This document shows, piece by piece, positions 51,620-60,314 of a stretch of DNA of 64,000 nt. The position numbers and the translations under genes are program-made. Where the stretch lies: NCBI GenBank assembly GCA_038533575.1, contig JBCAYL010000001.1:210226-274225 (forward strand), read 5' to 3'. The stretch's first letter is position 1, and each line of letters begins with the position of its first letter. The stretch comes from Pseudomonadota bacterium (GTDB taxonomy: Bacteria > Pseudomonadota > Alphaproteobacteria > Rhodobacterales > Rhodobacteraceae). The notes under the pieces are model-generated. The model searched no databases. It had not been told where the DNA came from and was given only the letters and a program-made list of their open reading frames with translations.

Positions 51620-52354
51620 TCAGGTCGTGAGATCGGTGAAGGCCCCGCGCCTAAGCGCGAGGCCGAGGAGCGGCCCGAGGCCGGTGGCGGGATCGAGGGT
51701 CGAAGTTTCGAGGGCAGTGCCCAGAGTTGCGCCGGAGCGAAGCGCCTCCAGGAAGGCGGCGGCCTCGGGTGCGATGGGGTCCACTTCGGGGTCAAAGCCT
51801 GGCCGCGAGACGAGCACGCACTCGGAGCGCGCGGCCGGTTTCGGGCCGCCGCGCTGGCGCTTCCAGATGCCATGGATCTGGTAGGAGGAGCGGATAATCT
51901 GGACCGCGGGCGCGAATGTGAGCCGCACGGCCATGAGTGCCTCGGGTTCCATCTGGAGCGCTTCGGGCGCGATCGGGTCGGCGTCTTCGGCGTGGTAGGC
52001 CTGGCGGAGCGCGAGGTCGATGCGCGCGACGTCCGGCAGGTAGGGGAGATGCAGCACCGGCGCGAACCCGGCAAGGAACTCCGGCATCTCCGCCCCGTAG
52101 AACATCATCAGCGGCGAGGCGGGCGGATGTTGGCGCAGGAAGACGCCCGCCATCGCCCGGAAGAAATCATCGCCCACGAGGCCGTGGACAGTTGGGAAAG
52201 CTGTCACGAGCGCGTCGGTGAGGCTCACGGCCACGTTGTTGCGATAGACGTCGAAGCGCTTGCCGGCGGCGCGGCCCTGCCCGTCGCTGAGCCCTTCTGG
52301 GGCGGCGGCCTCGGGCGTGAGGATGGCCCGCCGGAACGCCCCCTGGCGGGTCAT
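51620..52354 (-). CDS. DUF2063 partner protein of the MNIO enzyme (BufC-like)
   Basis: 244 residues. The N-terminal DUF2063 domain begins [20 protein letters not shown] and has [40 protein letters not shown] and [20 protein letters not shown]. The C-terminal part is a diverged second domain. In bufferin and related MNIO pathways this protein acts as the precursor-recognition partner that delivers the peptide to the iron enzyme. The start overlaps the stop of the upstream enzyme gene (ATGA), indicating coupled production. ATG 52354 is used because the longer frame lies inside the enzyme gene. Confidence 0.88.
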   Translation of the reverse strand: MTRQGAFRRAILTPEAAAPEGLSDGQGRAAGKRFDVYRNNVAVSLTDALVTAFPTVHGLVGDDFFRAMAGVFLRQHPPASPLMMFYGAEMPEFLAGFAPVLHLPYLPDVARIDLALRQAYHAEDADPIAPEALQMEPEALMAVRLTFAPAVQIIRSSYQIHGIWKRQRGGPKPAARSECVLVSRPGFDPEVDPIAPEAAAFLEALRSGATLGTALETSTLDPATGLGPLLGLALRRGAFTDLTT

Positions 52355-53199
52355 GTCAGGACAGAGAGCGCCGCGTCCGCCCGTTCGGCCTCGGCGCGCA
52401 GCGTGGGCCAGTCGGGGACGTCGGTGTCCCATTCGATGAGCGTGGGGCGCGGGCCGGAGCGCGCGAGGGTGTAGTCGTAGAGCGCCCAGACCGGGTCCAC
52501 GATCTCGCGACCGTGGCTGTCGATGAGAAGGGGCGCACCATGCTCGTCCTCGTCTTCGTCATGGCCACCGAGATGGATCTCGCCGACCTTCTCGAGCGGG
52601 TAGGCGTCGATATAGGCGCGGGCATCCATCTTGAGATTTGTGGCCGACACAAAGACGTTGTTGACGTCGAGGAGGAGGCCGCATCCGGAGACATCGCTCA
52701 CCCGGGCGAGGAAATCGGTCTCGCTCATCGTGCTCTCGTCGAACCAGAGGTAGCTCGAGGGGTTCTCGAGAAGCATCCGGCGGCCCACGTGATCCTGCAC
52801 CTCCATGATGTGGTCGGCGACGCGGCCCACCGTCTCAGCGGTGTAGGGCAATGGCAGGAGGTCATTGAGAAACGCGCTGTCATGGCTCGACCAGGCGAGG
52901 TGCTCGGAAAAACTCGCGGGCTTCACCCGGTCGCAAAGCGTCCGCAGGCGGGCGAGATGCGCGGGATCGAGCGGGCCTTCGCCGCCGATGGAGAGGCCCA
53001 CGCCGTGGACGGAGATCGGGAAACGCTCGCGCAGATGGGCGAGTTGGGCCAGCGGGCGCCCGCCACCACCCATATAATTCTCTGCATGGACCTCGAGCCA
53101 GCCCACGGGGCCGGGCGCGGCGAGGAGCTCCGAATAGTGCTGGGGCTTGTAGCCCACGCCGGGAACGAGGGGCAGATCGGAGAAGGAGCCGTCGAGCAT
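52351..53199 (-). CDS. bufB: MNIO (DUF692) iron-dependent RiPP-modifying enzyme, BufB-like
   Basis: 282 residues. A TIM-barrel DUF692 (multinuclear non-heme iron oxidase) protein. The conserved metal ligand sites are present: WLEVHAEN (His38, Glu40), SVHGVG (His65), FSEHLAW (Glu99, His100), LLENPSSYL (Glu145), [13 protein letters not shown] (Asp179), EIHLGGHD (His209) and IEWDTDVP (Glu256). Known members convert cysteines in a precursor peptide to thiooxazoles or related heterocycles in an O2-dependent reaction. It sits between a DUF2282 peptide gene and its DUF2063 partner. ATG 53199 has GAAGGAAGATC upstream. Cytosolic. Confidence 0.92.
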   Translation of the reverse strand: MLDGSFSDLPLVPGVGYKPQHYSELLAAPGPVGWLEVHAENYMGGGGRPLAQLAHLRERFPISVHGVGLSIGGEGPLDPAHLARLRTLCDRVKPASFSEHLAWSSHDSAFLNDLLPLPYTAETVGRVADHIMEVQDHVGRRMLLENPSSYLWFDESTMSETDFLARVSDVSGCGLLLDVNNVFVSATNLKMDARAYIDAYPLEKVGEIHLGGHDEDEDEHGAPLLIDSHGREIVDPVWALYDYTLARSGPRPTLIEWDTDVPDWPTLRAEAERADAALSVLT

Positions 53200-53283
53200 G
53201 TCTGATCTTCCTTCAGCAGGGTTGCCCCCGCCGGGCCCCCATGATTGGGCCACCGGCGGAGGCATTGGGTCGGTGCGCGGCGC

Positions 53284-53589
53284 TTATGCCGGCAGGTCGC
53301 GGTCGAGCGCCTCGAGGGAGCCCATGCGGGCGGAGCCATCGGCCATGTCCGGCACTTCGATCTCGGTGCAGGTGCCAGCGGGGACGAGGGTCCAGGCATT
53401 GCCCTGGAAGTCCACGGTGGAGGTGCCTGCGCAGGTCGTGCCGGGGCCCGCGGCGCAATCGTTTTCGCCGGCGAGGGAGACGCCGTAGCATTTCTCTTGC
53501 GCCTGGGCAGCGGCAGGGGCGGCCATCGACGTGGCAAGCGCGGCAGCGACGGCGCCAGCGACGGCGAGGGTCTTGGTGGTGTTGGACAT
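53284..53589 (-). CDS. bufA: DUF2282 precursor peptide (bufferin BufA1-like)
   Basis: 101 residues. A signal peptide-like N-terminus ([20 protein letters not shown]) is followed by the DUF2282 core with four Cys at 34, 45, 53 and 74: [27 protein letters not shown] and [13 protein letters not shown]. This is the pattern of BufA1 peptides, in which the MNIO enzyme modifies Cys to make a copper-chelating, secreted RiPP. The last 25 residues are acidic. It heads the unit bufA-bufB-bufC-DoxX. A ribosome site AAAGGATC lies upstream. Copper function is inferred from homologues. Confidence 0.9.
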   Translation of the reverse strand: MSNTTKTLAVAGAVAAALATSMAAPAAAQAQEKCYGVSLAGENDCAAGPGTTCAGTSTVDFQGNAWTLVPAGTCTEIEVPDMADGSARMGSLEALDRDLPA

Positions 53590-53973
53590 GGGTCGAGATC
53601 CTTTGAACTGAGATGTGCACCGTGGTGTGCAACGAAAACATGGGCGAGGGTGCCGCTGACATTCCAATCACACGGGCGTCAAACACAGCCGCGTGACCGC
53701 GTGTTATGACATCATCGCAAAAATTGCAGCAAATTGGAGCCCGTCGAGGCCGGTGCGGCCACGCGTCGCCCATGTTTGTAACATTGCTGCACTGCCGCGC
53801 CCGGCGCGCCTGCAGCCTCCCGTGGCTGCTGCGAAGGTCAAAACAGCCCTCGCGACCGAGCCGCGAGCGATGCGCGGGATCCATTGGTGCGACTCGGTGT
53901 GACGAGGAAGGGTTTGAGGAAGGCGGCTAAACGCCCCCCGCGACGAAGGACGGCTGCCTCGCGAGGCTGCTGT
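53590..53973. other. 384-bp intergenic region upstream of the bufferin operon
   Basis: No credible gene. It holds the bufA promoter (not clearly readable; an imperfect TGCAC...GTGCA repeat at 53616-53631 sits in the leader) and the end of the thrS transcript. The stretch 53700-53745 is AT-rich. I found no CopR- or ECF-type box that I would trust. Confidence 0.5.
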
Positions 53974-55938
53974 TCAGCCGTCGAGCAGATCGGGGGGCGT
54001 GGCCTCCTGCGCAAGCTCCGCGACAACCTCATCGAAGCCCACCACGCGGCTCTGCTTCTCGCCAAGGCGGCGAAGCGAGGCGGTACGCTCCTCCACCTCG
54101 CGCATGCCAAGCGCGAGGATCACCGGCACCTTGCCCACCGAGTGCTCGCGGACCTTGTAGTTGATCTTCTCGTTGCGCACGTCGGCCTCCGCACGCACGC
54201 CCGCCGCGCGCAGTGCCGCGACCATCTCGTGCACGTAGTCATCCGCGTCCGAGACGATGGCCGCCACGACCACCTGCCGGGGGGCGAGCCAGAAGGGCAG
54301 CTTGCCCGCATGCTCTTCGATCAGGATGCCGATGAAGCGCTCGAAGGAGCCGAGGCAGGCGCGGTGGAGCATGACGGGCGTGTGCTTCTCGCCATCCGCG
54401 GCAATGTAGCTCGCGCCCAGACGCTCGGGCATGTTGGTGTCGACTTGCAGCGTGCCGCACTGCCAGTTGCGCCCGATGGCATCGGTCAGCGTGAATTCGA
54501 GCTTTGGCCCGTAGAAGGCACCTTCGCCCGGCAGGAGCTCGAAATCGTAGCCGGCCGCGCGGCAGGCCTCGCCGAGTGCGGTCTCCAGCACGTCCCACGT
54601 CTCGTCGCTGCCGATCCGTTTTTCGGGGCGGGTGGAGAGCTTGATGGTCCAGTCGGTGAAGCCGAGATCCGCATATACCTTGGCGAGGAAGGCGATGAAC
54701 TTCGCCGTCTCGCTTTCGATCTGGTCCATGGCGCAGAAGATGTGACCGTCATCCTGGGTAAACCCGCGCACGCGCATGATGCCGTGGAGCGCGCCCGAGG
54801 GCTCGTAGCGGTGGCAGGAGCCGAACTCCGCGATGCGGAGCGGCAGGTCGCGATAGGATTTCAGACCCCAGTTGAAGACCTGCACATGGCCCGGGCAGTT
54901 CATGGGCTTGAGCGCATTGACCGCCTTGGTCTGGGCGTGCTCTTCGTCGACTTCCACGAGAAACATGTTCTCCTGGTACTTGTCCCAGTGGCCTGAAGCC
55001 TCCCAGAGGGAACGGTCGACGATCTCGGGCGTATTGACCTCCTTGTAGCCGTCCCGCGCCTGCATGCGGCGCATGTAGTCGAGGAGGGTGGTGTAGATTG
55101 CCCAGCCGTTGGGATGCCAGAAGACCTGTCCGCGGGCCTCTTCCTGGATGTGGAAAAGGTCCATTTCCTTTCCGAGCCTGCGGTGATCGCGCTTTTCGGC
55201 CTCCTCGAGGAAGGTGAGGTGCTTTTTCAGCTCGTCGCGGTTGAGAAAGCCCACGCCGTAGATGCGTTGCAGCTGCTGGCGGTTCGAGTCGCCGCGCCAG
55301 TAGGCCCCGGCGACGGACATGAGCTTGAAGCCGTCCGCGGGCACCTGTCCGGTATGCTGGAGGTGCGGGCCGCGGCAGAGGTCCTGCCAATCGCCATGCC
55401 AGTACATCCGCAGCGGCTCGTCGCCGGGGATGCTCTCGATCAGCTCCACCTTGAAGGGCTCGCTGCGCTCCTCGTAATGCGCGATGGCGCGCGCACGGTC
55501 CCAGACTTCCGTGCGCACGGGGTCACGAAGGTTCATGATCTCCTTCATCTTCTTCTCGATGGCGCCCAGATCTTCGGGGGTGAAGGGCGCCTCCCGGTCG
55601 AAGTCGTAATACCAGCCGTTCTCGATGACGGGGCCGATGGTGACGCGCACATCGGGCCAGATCTCCTGCACGGCGCGGGCCATGATGTGCGCCGCGTCAT
55701 GGCGAATGAGTTCCTCGGCTTGGGCGCGGTCCTTCATGGTGTGGATGGCGATCTCGGCATCGGCCATGACCGGCCATTGCAGATCGAAATGCTGGCCGTC
55801 CACCGTGGCGCTGATGGCCTTCTTGGCGAGCGAGGTGGAGATGTCGGCGGCCACTTCGCCCGGCGTGATGCCGGACGCGTAGCTGCGCTGATTTCCATCG
55901 GGAAGGGTGAGGGTAATGGACTTGTCGTCACGGGCCAT
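53974..55938 (-). CDS. thrS: Threonyl-tRNA synthetase
   Basis: 654 residues, full length. The N-terminal TGS domain ([20 protein letters not shown]) and the editing domain ([20 protein letters not shown] with HxxxH and the later Cys/His set) precede the class II catalytic core, in which motif 2 is [20 protein letters not shown] and motif 3 is [20 protein letters not shown]. Zinc ligands Cys in MNCPGH, His and His are present. The anticodon domain forms the last 100 residues. Both editing and synthetic sites appear intact. ATG 55938 precedes the TGS domain; the leader of about 260 bp could hold a regulatory structure, but none is obvious. Confidence 0.97.
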   Translation of the reverse strand: MARDDKSITLTLPDGNQRSYASGITPGEVAADISTSLAKKAISATVDGQHFDLQWPVMADAEIAIHTMKDRAQAEELIRHDAAHIMARAVQEIWPDVRVTIGPVIENGWYYDFDREAPFTPEDLGAIEKKMKEIMNLRDPVRTEVWDRARAIAHYEERSEPFKVELIESIPGDEPLRMYWHGDWQDLCRGPHLQHTGQVPADGFKLMSVAGAYWRGDSNRQQLQRIYGVGFLNRDELKKHLTFLEEAEKRDHRRLGKEMDLFHIQEEARGQVFWHPNGWAIYTTLLDYMRRMQARDGYKEVNTPEIVDRSLWEASGHWDKYQENMFLVEVDEEHAQTKAVNALKPMNCPGHVQVFNWGLKSYRDLPLRIAEFGSCHRYEPSGALHGIMRVRGFTQDDGHIFCAMDQIESETAKFIAFLAKVYADLGFTDWTIKLSTRPEKRIGSDETWDVLETALGEACRAAGYDFELLPGEGAFYGPKLEFTLTDAIGRNWQCGTLQVDTNMPERLGASYIAADGEKHTPVMLHRACLGSFERFIGILIEEHAGKLPFWLAPRQVVVAAIVSDADDYVHEMVAALRAAGVRAEADVRNEKINYKVREHSVGKVPVILALGMREVEERTASLRRLGEKQSRVVGFDEVVAELAQEATPPDLLDG

Positions 55939-56111
55939 GTGCGGCCTCCTCGTCGGTTTGGCGCCCACGGAACGCCCGGTTGCGGGTATGGTTGACGCCC
56001 GTGTGACTGAGGGCGCAGGTCATGTCAAACGCTATCGCGGGCCCCGGCGCCGTCCGCGGGAGGCGATGGCGAGACCGAGCCGAACGGGCAGCAGGGGCGC
56101 GCGGTGGCACC

Positions 56112-56157
56112 GGATGCCTCCAGCGGCCCTCCGGGGGAGGTACGGGGCACAAAGAAG
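56112..56157 (+). repeat. Dispersed intergenic repeat, copy 1
   Basis: Contains GGATGCCTCC (56112-56121) and, 15 bp later, GAGGTACGGGGCACAAAGAA (56137-56156). The same 20-bp core recurs at 61105-61124 (one mismatch) and, inverted, at 61167-61186. It lies between thrS and the membrane protein gene. Confidence 0.75.
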
Positions 56158-56199
56158 ACGGGAGAAGTCTGCTGGACCGAAGGACGTGGTGGCCGGGGC

Positions 56200-56535
56200 C
56201 TAGAGCAGCCGATCGATCTGCGCTGTCGTCAGCAGGAGGCCCGCCAAGAAGCCGAGGCCGGCAGGAACCCAGAAATACGCGCGGGGGCCTGGGTCGGACT
56301 CCGGGCCGGGATCATGCGCGGCGCCGGCACGCGTGCCGCCGCCGAAGATCCAGCTCGAGAGGCGGTCTTCAAGCTTGGCCCAGAGCATGACGCCGCCCCA
56401 GAGGAGCGCGCCGAGCCCGGCGCCGATGAAGGCAACTACGATGCCCTCTGTGACGGCGGCGCGCACGGTGAGCCCGGCTGCCAGACCGAGGAAAAAGCCC
56501 ACGGGCACCCGCCCCAAACCGCTCAACATGCGCAT
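56200..56535 (-). CDS. Hypothetical membrane protein
   Basis: 111 residues with three predicted helices: VGFFLGLAAGLTVRAAVTEG, FIGAGLGALLWGGVMLWAKL and YFWVPAGLGFLAGLLLTTAQ. A Gly/Pro-rich soluble loop with DPGPESDPGPRA joins the last two. I recognise no family. ATG 56535 is used; a second ATG is two codons downstream. It is divergent from the thioesterase gene. Confidence 0.65.
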   Translation of the reverse strand: MRMLSGLGRVPVGFFLGLAAGLTVRAAVTEGIVVAFIGAGLGALLWGGVMLWAKLEDRLSSWIFGGGTRAGAAHDPGPESDPGPRAYFWVPAGLGFLAGLLLTTAQIDRLL

Positions 56536-56599
56536 GCCACTGGTCTCCCTTCGCCCGCGCGGTATGCTCGGGCAAGATGGCGAAAAGAGGGCAGGGCCC

Positions 56600-57034
56600 A
56601 TGGGCACGTTCGAGCCGCGGCTGGCGGCATTCGAAGCGCGTGTGCGCGAAAGCTTCGGCAAACAGATTATCGCGGAGAGCCTCGGGCTTTCCATGCCGCT
56701 TTGCGAGGCTGGGCACGTGGTGCTCGAGATGCCCTTCAACGCGCGTTTCGTGCAGCAGCACGGGTTTCACCACGCGGGCGTCACGACGACCGGCATGGAC
56801 AGCGCCTGCGGCTACGCGGCCATGACGCTGATGGAGTCTGATGCGGAGGTGCTCACCGTCGAGTTCAAGACCTCGCTCCTCGCGCCTGCGGCGGGGGCCA
56901 TGTTCCGCTTCGACGGGCAGGTCATCCGCGCGGGGCGCACGCTCCTTTTCACCGAGGGGCGCGCGGAGGCGGACGGCAAGCTCATCGCGACGATGTCGGC
57001 GACGATGATGGCCGTGCGGGGCCTCCGGGGCTGA
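56600..57034 (+). CDS. PaaI-family hotdog thioesterase
   Basis: 144 residues. Hotdog fold with the PaaI pattern: AGHVVLEMPFNARFVQQHGF, HHAGVTTTGMDSACGYAAMT with the Asp (SAxD region is DSACGY) and VEFKTSLLAPAAGAMFRFDG. It hydrolyses acyl-CoA; the acyl group is unknown. Cytosolic homotetramer expected. ATG 56600 has AGAGGGCAGGG upstream. Its last 53 bp overlap the convergent MFS gene, which is a long overlap for two real genes, but both reading frames are well supported. Confidence 0.9.
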   Translation: MGTFEPRLAAFEARVRESFGKQIIAESLGLSMPLCEAGHVVLEMPFNARFVQQHGFHHAGVTTTGMDSACGYAAMTLMESDAEVLTVEFKTSLLAPAAGAMFRFDGQVIRAGRTLLFTEGRAEADGKLIATMSATMMAVRGLRG

Positions 57035-58184
57035 GGCGGCGCGACAGGCGCAGGTTCGCGAGGGCCGCCACCATCATGAGGGCCGCGGCGATTCCCAACG
57101 CATCGAGACCCGCGAGCGAGATCACGCCCGCGCCGATGCCCGAGCCCACGGCGCTGCCCACGTAGATGGCAGAGGCGTTGAGCGCCAGCGCCACGGGGGC
57201 CTGCGCGCCGCAGAGCTCGACGAGGCGGAGCTGCTGTGCCGCGCCGAAGCTCCAGCCCACCGTGGACCAGACGAGGGTCCAGGCGAGGAGGGCTATGCTC
57301 GGCACGGGCAGGAGGCTGTAGAACGGCAGGAGCGGGATCTGGAGGACCACGAGGAGCGTCAGCGTCCGGCCCGCGCCGATCCTGTCGGCGAGCGCGCCTC
57401 CGAGGATATTGCCGATGACAGCGCCCACGCCGAAGACGAGGAGGACGAGGGTGATCTCGTCGCGCCCGAAGCCCATGCGCGCGCTCAGGAGCGGGGCGAG
57501 ATAGGTGTAGAGCAGGAAGATCGCCGCGAGGAAGCTCGCGGTGAAGCCGATGGCCACCATCATGGGCCCGTCTCGGAGCACGGCGCTGAGGTCTGAGAGG
57601 CTCGTGGCCTGGAAGGACAGCCCCTTCGGCACCTTTGTCCAGATGAGGAAGATCACGGGCACCGCCAGTGCGGCGACGATGAGGAGTGCTGCGCGCCAGC
57701 CGAAGGTGTAGGCCACCCAGCTCCCGGCGGGGATGCCCAGCACCTGCGCAAGCGTGATGCCGAGAAAGACGGTGGCCAGGGCCTTGGCCCGGTTTTCCGG
57801 TGGCGCGAGACCAGCCACGATGGCGGCGGTGACGGGCGTCACCACGCCGGCCCCGGCCGCCGCCAGGACCCGCGTCGCCCCCAGCACCTCGAAGCTCGGC
57901 GCCATCGCGCCCGCCCCTGCAGCCACAGCAAAGAGGCCGAGCCCGCCCGCCAGCACGCGCCGCCGCCCGACGCGGCCCGTGAGCGCCACGAGGACTGGCG
58001 AAAGCGGCGCGTAAGCGAGAGCGTAGATGGTCAGAAGCGTGCCCGCCGCGCCCGCGCTCACGTCGAGGCCCTCGGAAACCGGCTCGATGATCCCGATGAC
58101 GACGAAGGCGCCCATCCCCACGACGAAGTTGCCGAAGGCGAGGAGGATGAGGAGCTGTCGGGTGAGCGGGCTTGCGGCAGTCAT
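56982..58184 (-). CDS. MFS transporter, AraJ/DHA1-like
   Basis: 400 residues, twelve predicted helices. Helix 1 reads LLILLAFGNFVVGMGAFVVI, motif A appears as PVLVALTGRVGRRRVLAGGL, and GITLAQVLGIPAGSWVAYTF is helix 5, motif C-like. The DHA1 exporters move sugars, arabinose-like compounds, or drugs out of the cell; direction and substrate cannot be told. It overlaps the convergent PaaI gene at its 3' end by 53 bp. The divergent neighbour at 58372 shares a 187-bp promoter region. Confidence 0.9.
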   Translation of the reverse strand: MTAASPLTRQLLILLAFGNFVVGMGAFVVIGIIEPVSEGLDVSAGAAGTLLTIYALAYAPLSPVLVALTGRVGRRRVLAGGLGLFAVAAGAGAMAPSFEVLGATRVLAAAGAGVVTPVTAAIVAGLAPPENRAKALATVFLGITLAQVLGIPAGSWVAYTFGWRAALLIVAALAVPVIFLIWTKVPKGLSFQATSLSDLSAVLRDGPMMVAIGFTASFLAAIFLLYTYLAPLLSARMGFGRDEITLVLLVFGVGAVIGNILGGALADRIGAGRTLTLLVVLQIPLLPFYSLLPVPSIALLAWTLVWSTVGWSFGAAQQLRLVELCGAQAPVALALNASAIYVGSAVGSGIGAGVISLAGLDALGIAAALMMVAALANLRLSRRLSPGGPARPSSSPTSSR

Positions 58185-58321
58185 GGCCGAAGGGTCGCGC
58201 GGGAGGCGGCGAGGTCAAGCCCGCCGCGCGCGGCGCATGCCTTTGTATGCCGCGAGCATTCACCCAGGCGCATGAAATCATGAGACAATTTATGGTTTTG
58301 ACCGGCGCGCGAAGCGGCTAT

Positions 58322-58337
58322 GTTTCTTATAAGAAAC
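58322..58337. promoter_or_regulatory. Perfect 16-bp palindrome GTTTCTTATAAGAAAC
   Basis: An AT-rich, fully symmetric 16-bp sequence in an otherwise GC-rich region, 34 bp upstream of ATG 58372 and 137 bp upstream of the MFS start. A TTGACC lies at 58298-58303. The central TTATAA could serve as a -10 box, and the symmetry would suit a dimeric repressor, but no spacing is ideal. Confidence 0.4.
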
Positions 58338-58371
58338 TGCCGAAAACGACAGATCAGGGGATGAGCACGAC

Positions 58372-58605
58372 ATGGCCGGCTATAACAAGACATTCGAATT
58401 GAGCGTGGAAGACCTCGAGCTGATCGAGACGGCGCTCTATCGCAAGAAAGCGGAGCTCGCGCGGCAGCGCATCGACGCGCTGAAGGCCGATGCCGCGCCG
58501 GAGGTGCTCGATGACGAGATCCGGGAGATCGCGGGGCTGCTCGGGCGGCTGCATAACCAGAAGGTCTTTTACCGCCCGAAGCGCGGCGTTTATGTCGGCG
58601 GCTAG
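58372..58605 (+). CDS. Small conserved hypothetical protein
   Basis: 77 residues, soluble, helical hairpin type: MAGYNKTFELSVEDLELIET, then KAELARQRIDALKADAAPEV and IREIAGLLGRLHNQKVFYRP. The heptad-like pattern in the middle suggests a coiled coil, perhaps dimeric. Similar short proteins are conserved in Rhodobacterales, without known function. ATG 58372 has no strong ribosome site, but CAGGGGATGAG lies upstream. The stop overlaps that of the convergent MAPEG gene by 4 bp. Confidence 0.75.
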   Translation: MAGYNKTFELSVEDLELIETALYRKKAELARQRIDALKADAAPEVLDDEIREIAGLLGRLHNQKVFYRPKRGVYVGG

Positions 58606-59006
58606 GCCAGCCGCAGGATCTCCACGGCGAGCGCGAGGGGGCAGAGCCAGCCGAGCGTGAAGAGGATCGGACGCCAGGGAAACGTGAAGCGCCCCCAGAT
58701 CATCAGCATGGCGTGAGCCACGCGCAGCCAGAAGAACGCCGCCACCGCCGTCACCGTCACGGCGCTCGTGACCGCAGCCGCCTGTGCCACCAGCACAAGC
58801 ACGGCAAGCGGCATGGCCTGCTCCAGCAAGTTAAGATGCGCGCGATTCGCCCGCTGCACCCAAGGAACCATGCCGTGGATGTTGGCACGCCCGTCCTCTG
58901 TGACCTGCGCGCCGCTTTCGGTGGCATTCACGCCGATGATGAACGGGATCCAGAGGCTCGCCGCCAGCACCATGGTGAGCGTGAGCCAGGTGAGTTCGGC
59001 GCTCAT
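58602..59006 (-). CDS. MAPEG-family membrane protein
   Basis: 134 residues with four predicted helices: LTWLTLTMVLAASLWIPFII, AMPLAVLVLVAQAAAVTSAV, TVTAVAAFFWLRVAHAMLMI and FTLGWLCPLALAVEILRL. MAPEG (microsomal glutathione/eicosanoid) fold proteins detoxify lipid peroxides or act on sterols and lipids in bacteria; this one lacks a specific assignment. The segment RANRAHLNLLE is the conserved glutathione-binding type motif. Its start overlaps the stop of the SRPBCC gene (ATGA). It is the last gene of a three-gene unit. Confidence 0.9.
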   Translation of the reverse strand: MSAELTWLTLTMVLAASLWIPFIIGVNATESGAQVTEDGRANIHGMVPWVQRANRAHLNLLEQAMPLAVLVLVAQAAAVTSAVTVTAVAAFFWLRVAHAMLMIWGRFTFPWRPILFTLGWLCPLALAVEILRLA

Positions 59007-59443
59007 ACCGCACCCGCCTCGTTGAAGCGCACGCTTTCGCCGGTCTCAAGGTAGGTCTTGAGCCCAGCAAAGAGCCGGACCCATCCGTCAGCCACGCCCT
59101 CTCCATGGACCACCGGGAAGGTGAGGTCGTAATGCTCGAGCGTGAGCGCGCACACTGCGCCTTCCTGACGCAGGTGATAGACGACGCGCGAAGGCGCGCC
59201 ACCGCCCTCCCAATGGGGCTCGAAGGTTTGCTCGATCCGTGTTTTGGGGTCGAGCTTGATATCGCGCATGTCCATCATCGCTTGGCCCGGCGCAAAAGCG
59301 TAGCGGATGGTGTCATCGTCGCGGGAGATATGCTCCGTCAGGAAGTGATAGCGGGCGATGATTGCGGGATCGGTCAGCGCATCCCAGAGCGCGTCGAGGC
59401 TACAGCGGATATAGGTCTGCAGGACGTAATCGGGCTTCGTCAT
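59003..59443 (-). CDS. SRPBCC (AHSA1-like) protein
   Basis: 146 residues. START/AHSA1 fold: YVLQTYIRCSLDALWDALTD, PAIIARYHFLTEHISRDDDT, IEQTFEPHWEGGGAPSRVVY, and the C-terminal long helix DGWVRLFAGLKTYLETGES. These small cytosolic proteins bind hydrophobic ligands or Hsp90-like chaperones. ATG 59443 is chosen because AAGGAGAGACC lies directly upstream; an upstream ATG at 59470 overlaps the ArsR-type gene's stop. Homologous to the C-terminal domain of the neighbour at 59467-60210. Confidence 0.88.
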   Translation of the reverse strand: MTKPDYVLQTYIRCSLDALWDALTDPAIIARYHFLTEHISRDDDTIRYAFAPGQAMMDMRDIKLDPKTRIEQTFEPHWEGGGAPSRVVYHLRQEGAVCALTLEHYDLTFPVVHGEGVADGWVRLFAGLKTYLETGESVRFNEAGAV

Positions 59444-59466
59444 GGTCTCTCCTTGGGGATGAAGGG

Positions 59467-60210
59467 TCATTTGGGGGTCTCCTTTTCGGATTGGTCCGGT
59501 GCAGCCGGAGGGGAGGCGCGGAACTTTGGTGCCGTGCCGGTTTCGAGGAAGGTCTTGAGGCCCGCGAGCGCTCGTGCCCAGCCATCGGCCATCTCCGCCG
59601 TCGCACCCTCATGGGTGAGGGTAAGCTTCGTGTGCGGGCCCTCGGCGGTGATGCGATGGGTGAGATCGCTGGCGGCCAGATCAGCCCAATGGGGCTTGAA
59701 GCGGGCATGGAGCGCCGCGTCCGTCTCCGCGGTTTCTTCGAGCGTGAGCATCTTCGCGCCGCCGCGGTAGAAGGTGAGGCGCGTGCCCGTGCGAATGACG
59801 CGGTCGGCCATGTAGGAATAGGCGGCCTGGGCGTCCGCGTCCTTCAGCGCTGCGCGCACGCGGTTGGGCGGCACGGCGATATAGGTGGTGAGCGTGAGCG
59901 TCTCGCTCCGTTCCAGATGCGCCTTCAAATCGAGGACACCCCGCGCGGCGGGCCGGACCATGGGCGCGATCCAGCGATCAAGCGTCTCCTGGAGTGGGGC
60001 AGGGTTCAGGTAGTGGTACTTGTAGCGGCCCCGTTTGAGGGTCGTGATGAGGCCCGCGTCCTCCAGCACTCCGAGATGCTTCATGACGCCGAAGCGCGTC
60101 ATCTCGAAGCGTGCGCCAAGGGCGGTGAGCGTCTGCCCGTCCTCCTCACGCAGCGCATCGAGGAGGTCACGGCGGGCCGGATCGGCCATGGCTTTGAAGA
60201 TCGCATCCAT
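59467..60210 (-). CDS. ArsR-type regulator fused to an SRPBCC domain
   Basis: 247 residues. Residues 1-90 are a winged HTH of the ArsR type (IFKAMADPARRDLLDALREE, LTALGARFEMTRFGVMKHLG, LEDAGLITTLKRGRYKYHYL). Residues about 100-228 form an SRPBCC/AHSA1-like ligand-binding domain (TLTTYIAVPPNRVRAALKDA ... WARALAGLKTFLETG). The metal-binding Cys of ArsR sensors are absent, so the fused domain is probably the sensor for a small hydrophobic ligand. It is first in a unit with SRPBCC and MAPEG genes, and it likely represses that unit. A palindrome at 60231-60242 may be its operator. Confidence 0.88.
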   Translation of the reverse strand: MDAIFKAMADPARRDLLDALREEDGQTLTALGARFEMTRFGVMKHLGVLEDAGLITTLKRGRYKYHYLNPAPLQETLDRWIAPMVRPAARGVLDLKAHLERSETLTLTTYIAVPPNRVRAALKDADAQAAYSYMADRVIRTGTRLTFYRGGAKMLTLEETAETDAALHARFKPHWADLAASDLTHRITAEGPHTKLTLTHEGATAEMADGWARALAGLKTFLETGTAPKFRASPPAAPDQSEKETPK

Positions 60211-60230
60211 GGATTATAAGGTGACCATGT

Positions 60231-60242
60231 ACTCACGTGAGT
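60231..60242. promoter_or_regulatory. Palindrome ACTCACGTGAGT, candidate ArsR operator
   Basis: A perfect 12-bp palindrome 21 bp upstream of the ArsR-SRPBCC start and 72 bp upstream of the hydrolase. TTGACT (minus strand) overlaps it, so repression of the minus-strand unit by its own ArsR protein is plausible. Confidence 0.45.
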
Positions 60243-60314
60243 CAATAGTCACTTATATGCGCGCGGCGAAACGGCTACGAAACGCCCGAAAAAACGCGAA
60301 AAGAGGAGCCAGCC

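Noticed and set aside
53693-53902. 69-codon frame on the plus strand in the bufA-thrS gap
   Set aside because: No ribosome site, mixed composition and no family resemblance.
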